Source: Helicobacteraceae bacterium UBA6016 (GTDB lineage Bacteria > Campylobacterota > Campylobacteria > Campylobacterales > UBA6016). From it: 18,516 nucleotides of DNA. The notes beneath the pieces are model-generated. The model did not search any database and was not told the origin of the DNA. It saw nothing but the letters and a program-made list of their open reading frames with translations. The translations under genes were made by a program, and so were the position numbers. The stretch is taken from the NCBI GenBank assembly GCA_002428055.1, contig DIZY01000090.1, positions 1,192-19,707 of the forward strand, read 5' to 3'. Below are positions 15,120-18,516 of the stretch, piece after piece (the first letter of the stretch is position 1; the number at the start of each line of letters is the position of its first letter).

Positions 15120-15157
15120 AAAAGAGAGGTTTTTACCTCTCTTTAGAGTGTTTTTTT
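15120..15157 (+). terminator. Probable rho-independent terminator after pstB
   Basis: Perfect inverted repeat AAAGAGAGGT / ACCTCTCTTT (15121–15130 and 15135–15144) with a four-base T loop, beginning two bases after the pstB stop. A run of seven T (15151–15157) lies six bases beyond the stem, further than ideal. The hairpin also covers the 3' end and stop codon of the convergent gene at 15133–15438, so it may serve both strands. Confidence 0.55.
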
Positions 15158-15438
15158 ACTTTATCTTCCACATAATTAAATACCGTAAGACCGCGGTTTA
15201 AATACCCCACCTGAAGCATCAAAATCTCTTTAAATACATACAAAAATCCTAAAAACGGCGCACACCACAATATCGCTATTTTGGCTATATTGGCTTTTGC
15301 CTCATAGGTGCTGATAAGATAGATAGCCTCCGGCTCGGAGATGTTTGAGGCTTTGTATATTCCAAATCCTACCGTTGCTACGATATTTAGCAAAACCCCT
15401 AATGCAAAATAGTTTTGATAACTCTCAATCGCTTCCAA
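15133..15438 (-). CDS. Small two-segment membrane protein of unknown function
   Basis: Not recognised. The 101 residues (MEAIESYQNYFALG...) have two likely membrane segments at about 10–31 and 52–76, joined by a short loop with a conserved-looking acidic stretch (SNISEPEAIYL). A basic C-terminal tail ends in KKHSKER. The start is TTG at 15438, directly abutting the stop of the DHH phosphoesterase gene, with GGGAGAGG a few bases ahead inside that gene. It is the last gene of a four-gene minus-strand run. Its stop codon lies within the hairpin behind pstB. Tight coupling to the DHH gene and the good ribosome-binding site argue it is real; function cannot be inferred. Confidence 0.68.
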   Translation of the reverse strand: MEAIESYQNYFALGVLLNIVATVGFGIYKASNISEPEAIYLISTYEAKANIAKIAILWCAPFLGFLYVFKEILMLQVGYLNRGLTVFNYVEDKVKKHSKER

Positions 15439-16470
15439 TTATGCCTCTCCCGCTTTCATTATTGTCTCTATAGCTTTTTTGTACTCGGCGTATGTAAAAA
15501 ACTCTTTTATATTATTCGCTCTGCCGCCGCTAGCGTTTTTGTGTCCGCCGCCGCCGAAAAGAGTCTTTGCTATCTCGCTAACATCGGCTTTATTGCTAGA
15601 GCGAAGCCCTATATTGCCCTTTGGCGAGACATCGATAAAAAAGTCGTACTCTTCATTTGCAGATAAAAAGCCGTTTGCGATAACCGATACATTTCCGATA
15701 GATACGGTAAGAAACCCCGTATATCCGGCGTATTCGACGGTAAATTCATCTTTTTTTGTAGCCAACAGAGCCGTTACGAATCTACAAGATAGATTATCCA
15801 GCGTATCGTTAGCCGCTCCGTTTCTCAAAAAATCTTTTTTAAGAAAGTGAATTGCATCATCCAACGCTATATGAGCATCTTCTCTATCCAAAAACTCTTT
15901 TGCCTTCTCAAGCGCATAAAGCTTATAAGCCACGCTCTCACTCGGGAAAATAAGCTTGTTTAGCTCTTTTGCTTCGGAAATTAGCCTCATCAGCGTCTTT
16001 CCAAATTCAAAAAGCGGCTCATTTTCTTTCCAAAGGTCTATCGCATTGATGGCGTTGACAAGCCTAGTGGTCGTTTCATCCAGCTCGCCGAAGTAGTCGT
16101 AAGTAAGCTTTGTACCGCATCTGTTGTTGTCCAGCGTATACCAGTCAAACTCTCTGGCCTGCTCCTCGCCGCTTATGTGATGGTCAAGCAGTTTTAGCTC
16201 GATACTAAATCCGCTAGTGTTTAGCGCACGGATTTTGTCATCCAGATACCTGCAATCTTGCGTCGTAAGGTTGAGGTCGGTGATAAGGAAAAGTATCTGC
16301 TCGTCCTTGTCGCCAAGAGCCTCTATCTCGGAGGTTATCTGCTTTAGTCTGGCGTTTATCTCATTGCCGTAATTGGAATTGAAATATCTGCCGTTTTCTA
16401 TAAACTTTGAGGAGACATACTGACACCCGTAGCCGTCAAGGTCGGTGTGTGATAGATGAAATAGTCTCAT
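15439..16470 (-). CDS. DHH/DHHA1 family phosphoesterase (NrnB-like)
   Basis: A 343-residue cytoplasmic hydrolase of the DHH superfamily, which cleaves phosphodiester or phosphoanhydride bonds using two manganese ions. Metal-binding motifs are complete: HTDLDG (8–13), ITDLN (63–67) and LLDHH (94–98). The C-terminal DHHA1 substrate-binding motif is GGGGHKNASGG (306–316). The N-terminus (MRLFHLSHTDLDGYGCQ) resembles the NrnB/COG2404 group, which degrades short oligoribonucleotides (nanoRNA) and some cyclic nucleotides; NrnA-type or pAp phosphatase activity is also possible. The ATG overlaps the stop of the upstream small acidic gene by one base (TAATG). The exact substrate cannot be told from sequence. 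Confidence 0.86.
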   Translation of the reverse strand: MRLFHLSHTDLDGYGCQYVSSKFIENGRYFNSNYGNEINARLKQITSEIEALGDKDEQILFLITDLNLTTQDCRYLDDKIRALNTSGFSIELKLLDHHISGEEQAREFDWYTLDNNRCGTKLTYDYFGELDETTTRLVNAINAIDLWKENEPLFEFGKTLMRLISEAKELNKLIFPSESVAYKLYALEKAKEFLDREDAHIALDDAIHFLKKDFLRNGAANDTLDNLSCRFVTALLATKKDEFTVEYAGYTGFLTVSIGNVSVIANGFLSANEEYDFFIDVSPKGNIGLRSSNKADVSEIAKTLFGGGGHKNASGGRANNIKEFFTYAEYKKAIETIMKAGEA

Positions 16471-16730
16471 TATTTAGCAAACAACTCCGGATTTTCTTTT
16501 TTTACATGCTCTACGACTTTGATAATCTCTTCAATGCCAAGCATGCCGTCTTCCTCTTCGCCGAACACATCGTCAATAGCGTCAAGATACAAATCCGCCG
16601 CATCGTCAAGACTGCTCTTTTTGACCCCCGCAAAATACAGAGCCGCTCTCAACATCTCCTGAAGCACGGCGCTCATCTCTTCGAGTGTTACATCATCTTC
16701 GTGTTGCGTGTTTTGATTATTCTTTGCCAT
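16470..16730 (-). CDS. Small acidic protein of unknown function
   Basis: Not recognised. The 86-residue protein is strongly acidic (about a quarter Asp/Glu, few Lys/Arg) and probably helical: a charged N-terminus with Asn/Gln, a helix around VTLEEMSAVLQEMLRAALYF, then acidic segments DDAADLYLDAIDDVFGEEED and a C-terminal helix. No membrane segment, signal peptide or Cys. The ATG has AGAGAG about seven bases upstream. The stop shares a base with the DHH gene's ATG, so the two are probably translated together; a partner or regulator of the phosphoesterase is a guess. It follows the gpt-like gene by 44 bases. Confidence 0.75.
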   Translation of the reverse strand: MAKNNQNTQHEDDVTLEEMSAVLQEMLRAALYFAGVKKSSLDDAADLYLDAIDDVFGEEEDGMLGIEEIIKVVEHVKKENPELFAK

Positions 16731-16774
16731 CTTGTTCTCTCTTTGTTTTATTTGGGCGTAATTTTACTCAAAAG

Positions 16775-17224
16775 CTACTGAGCCTCGCCGCCATCCCTCT
16801 CCCAAAAAAACTCCACCCACTCATCCGTCAAATGTAGGCAATAATCAGCCTTAACCACGGCACTCTCCCGCTGAAACAGTGAGACTGTTTTGAAGCTTTT
16901 ATTTGGATATGCGGCTTGCAACTTTTCGACTACCGCTTTTAGCGTCTCGCCGCTGTCTACTATCTCGTCGGCTACGATGATTTTGTCCGCATCTGTGAGA
17001 TTTGGCAGTTCGCCGACTATAGGTGTGCCTAGTTTCGTCTGTCCCTCGTATGAGAACGTGTTGATGGCGTACATCTTGCGTACACCCGTGTGCATGGCCA
17101 GAAAGTGCGCCATCGTAGCGCCGCCTCTGGCTATGAAGAGTATGCCATCCGCTTCAAACTCCGCCACCATCTTTGCAAGCTTTTTTATGTCACCCGCAAA
17201 CTCGTCGTATCCGTATTTTCTCAA
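16775..17224 (-). CDS. gpt: Xanthine/guanine phosphoribosyltransferase-like protein
   Basis: Type I phosphoribosyltransferase that would salvage purine bases to nucleotides using PRPP. The 149 residues show ARGG (32–35), the PRPP-binding loop IIVADEIVDSGETLKAV (82–98) and a C-terminal DEWVEFFWE. The last two, with the VFGxNAxSY-like MYAINTFSYE segment, resemble the Helicobacter protein annotated as Gpt, so xanthine/guanine is the likely base; hypoxanthine cannot be excluded. The start chosen is TTG 17224, which has AAGGG six bases upstream. An in-frame TTG at 17266 would overlap the divergent transporter gene and lacks a ribosome-binding site. First gene of a run with the small acidic, DHH and membrane protein genes. 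Confidence 0.75.
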   Translation of the reverse strand: MRKYGYDEFAGDIKKLAKMVAEFEADGILFIARGGATMAHFLAMHTGVRKMYAINTFSYEGQTKLGTPIVGELPNLTDADKIIVADEIVDSGETLKAVVEKLQAAYPNKSFKTVSLFQRESAVVKADYCLHLTDEWVEFFWERDGGEAQ

Positions 17225-17253
17225 AATCAGACCCTTTTTAGTAAAATTCTGCC

Positions 17254-18126
17254 GTGATAATAACAAAAGAACAAAAAGCCGTCCTTTATATGCTAACCGC
17301 CACGCTTCTATTTTCGATAGTTGCGATGTGTGCGAAGCTCGTCTCTAGGCTGGGGGCGTTGGAAATAACATTTTTTAGAAACTTTATAGGCATCGTGATA
17401 CTAGCGTTCGTTTTTCGCTTTGCGGTGCGGGGAAAGTTTGAGGCTTCAAAACTTCATCTGCTTTTGTTTCGGGGGTTTATCGGCACGGTCGCACTTATCG
17501 CCTTTTTTTACAATGTCAGTCTCGTGCATCTAGCCGATGCGATGACCATCTCAAAGACGGAGCCGCTTTTTAGCGCTCTTCTGGGGTTTTTGCTCCTTCA
17601 AGAGAGACTCACCGCCGCCAAGATAGCCGCTATCTTTATAGGGTTTTTGGGCGTGCTTGTCATCGGGTTTGACAAGGGAGTGCAGATGGCGTACGCCAAT
17701 CTTATCGGCGTATTCGGCGGACTCTGCGCCGCTCTTGCATACACCACGATACGCAAGCTAAAAGACGATTTCGACCATAGATTTGTGGTGCTCTCTTTTA
17801 TGGGGTTTGGGACGATACTGCCGATATTGCTTATGTCTTTATCCGCTGTGCTTGGAGAGGGCGAGATAATCAGAAGCTTTGTGAAGCCAAATACGGACGA
17901 ACTGCCGTTACTGTTACTTGTGGGGGCTTTGTCGGCGGCGGGGCAGCTGCTGATGACGAAAGCGTATTTTTATGCCAAGGCTGGGATAGTCAGTACGGTC
18001 AGCTACTTTAGCATACTTTTTGGCGTAGTTCTCGGGCTTCTCATAGGCGACGCATGGCCTACGCTGATAGGCTTTTTGGGAATGGGACTTATAATAATAT
18101 CCGGATATTTGATAGCGAGAAAATGA
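17254..18126 (+). CDS. DMT superfamily (EamA) transporter
   Basis: A 290-residue inner-membrane protein with about ten membrane helices in two EamA repeats (roughly 10–140 and 148–288), typical of the drug/metabolite transporter superfamily. Family-like features: FFRNFIG in helix 2, DAMTISKTEPLFSALLGFLLLQERL at the end of the first repeat, and the matching AKAGIVSTVSYFSILFGVVLGLLIGDAWPT in the second. The substrate is unknown; members export amino acids, nucleosides or other metabolites, or import some. The start is GTG 17254, with no clear ribosome-binding site; an internal ATG at 17287 is the alternative. It is divergent from the gpt-like gene with only 29 bases between, so promoters overlap. 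Confidence 0.88.
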   Translation: MIITKEQKAVLYMLTATLLFSIVAMCAKLVSRLGALEITFFRNFIGIVILAFVFRFAVRGKFEASKLHLLLFRGFIGTVALIAFFYNVSLVHLADAMTISKTEPLFSALLGFLLLQERLTAAKIAAIFIGFLGVLVIGFDKGVQMAYANLIGVFGGLCAALAYTTIRKLKDDFDHRFVVLSFMGFGTILPILLMSLSAVLGEGEIIRSFVKPNTDELPLLLLVGALSAAGQLLMTKAYFYAKAGIVSTVSYFSILFGVVLGLLIGDAWPTLIGFLGMGLIIISGYLIARK

Positions 18127-18133
18127 AATTTTT

Positions 18134-18516
18134 ATGAAAAAAATATACTTTAAAACATTCGGTTGTCGGACAAATATGTTTGACACGCAAGTGATGATAG
18201 AAAACATCGGTGCGTATGAGCTGACAAACGACGAAAACGAGGCGGACATCGTAGTCGTCAACTCTTGCACGGTCACAAACGGTGCGGATGCGGGAGTGAG
18301 GCAGTACATATCCAAAGTAAAAAGCAAAAACCCAAATACAAAGATACTCTTCACGGGGTGCGGCGTGGATACGGAGGGCAAAAAGCTATATGATGCCGGC
18401 AAGATAGATTTGGCTTTCGGGCACTCGCAAAAGAGCAACATAAGCTCGTTTTTTGAGGCAAAAGAGAGGCTCTTTGTGGCGGGCGACAAGACGCATATCG
18501 ATGAGAGCGTTGTCAC
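18134..18516 (+). CDS. mtaB: MiaB/MtaB-type tRNA methylthiotransferase, N-terminal part (cut by window edge)
   Basis: The 127 codons present form the N-terminal UPF0004 (MTTase) domain of a radical-SAM methylthiotransferase. Three cysteines expected to hold the auxiliary 4Fe-4S cluster are visible: Cys11 (KTFGCRTN), Cys45 (VNSCTVTN) and Cys76 (FTGCGVD). The FGCR-N-x-x-D beginning and the NSCTVTN motif favour the MtaB type, which adds a methylthio group to t6A at position 37 of tRNA, over MiaB (usually T-x-GCQMN) or RimO. The radical-SAM CxxxCxxC and TRAM parts lie beyond the right edge. The ATG is seven bases after the transporter stop, so the two may be co-transcribed. Confidence 0.8.
   Translation, partial: MKKIYFKTFGCRTNMFDTQVMIENIGAYELTNDENEADIVVVNSCTVTNGADAGVRQYISKVKSKNPNTKILFTGCGVDTEGKKLYDAGKIDLAFGHSQKSNISSFFEAKERLFVAGDKTHIDESVV

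Noticed and set aside
15133..15438. Reading the small membrane protein as the DUF6394-type protein found beside secF/leuS in some Campylobacterota
   Set aside because: Its sequence and neighbourhood do not resemble that family as I know it; left as unknown.
17914..18516. Long minus-strand open frame (200 codons) across the transporter and mtaB-like genes
   Set aside because: Runs antisense through two recognisable genes; the protein is Ser/Pro/Leu-rich as expected for a shadow of Glu/Lys/Asp-rich coding sequence, and it matches no family I know.
1..18516. Mobile elements, CRISPR arrays, tRNA or rRNA genes, att sites
   Set aside because: Scanned for transposase/integrase motifs, regularly spaced repeats and cloverleaf or rRNA-like sequence; none was found. 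Gene content is housekeeping and regulatory.

Overview
The window looks like chromosomal core DNA of a Campylobacterota (epsilonproteobacterial) species. This is inferred from several signs: the arrangement leuS–secF–secD–yajC facing lnt, a fliL–acpS pair, an AT-rich code with many AAA/TTT codons, an Aer-type PAS/chemoreceptor pair, and a Gpt-like phosphoribosyltransferase with Helicobacter-like features. No rRNA, tRNA, CRISPR array, insertion sequence or prophage gene was seen. The genes are tightly packed and no gene-free stretch exceeds about 100 bases. The two ends cut through genes (leuS on the left, an mtaB-like gene on the right).

Layout. (1) 1–4027, minus strand: yajC, secD, secF and leuS (partial), an operon in which yajC/secD and secD/secF each share one base (TAATG). 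It supplies the SecDF-YajC export motor and leucyl-tRNA synthetase. (2) 4010–5290, plus: lnt, whose TTG start overlaps the start of yajC head to head. (3) 5369–7686, plus: a free-standing FAD-type PAS protein, a soluble chemoreceptor with three HAMP-like segments, fliL and acpS, in one tight run. This links a probable redox/energy-taxis sensor to a flagellar motor protein. (4) 7665–10043, minus: argD, a MidA/NDUFAF7-like methyltransferase and thiS. (5) 10123–12523, plus: a large receiver–PAS-like–PP2C phosphatase–HATPase protein followed by a STAS protein. Together they form a partner-switching module of the HsbR/HsbA or CrsR/CrsA type. (6) 12616–15118, plus: pstC, pstA and pstB behind a Pho-box-like direct repeat placed correctly upstream of a TATAAT element. 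pstS and phoU are absent from the window. (7) 15133–17224, minus: a gpt-like gene, a small acidic protein, a DHH/DHHA1 phosphoesterase and a small membrane protein in one operon. (8) 17254–18516, plus: a DMT/EamA transporter and the first third or so of an mtaB-like methylthiotransferase.

The most interesting unit is the partner-switching module. Kinase and phosphatase are fused in one response regulator beside a diverged STAS protein, in a lineage generally thought to lack RpoS and SigB, so its output is not obvious. The PAS + soluble tri-HAMP receptor + fliL cluster and the Pho-box-controlled pstCAB come next. Start codons are often TTG or GTG (lnt, acpS, the MidA-like gene, the STAS gene, the small membrane protein, gpt, the DMT transporter). 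Several starts below were chosen from ribosome-binding sites and family N-termini and are inferences.
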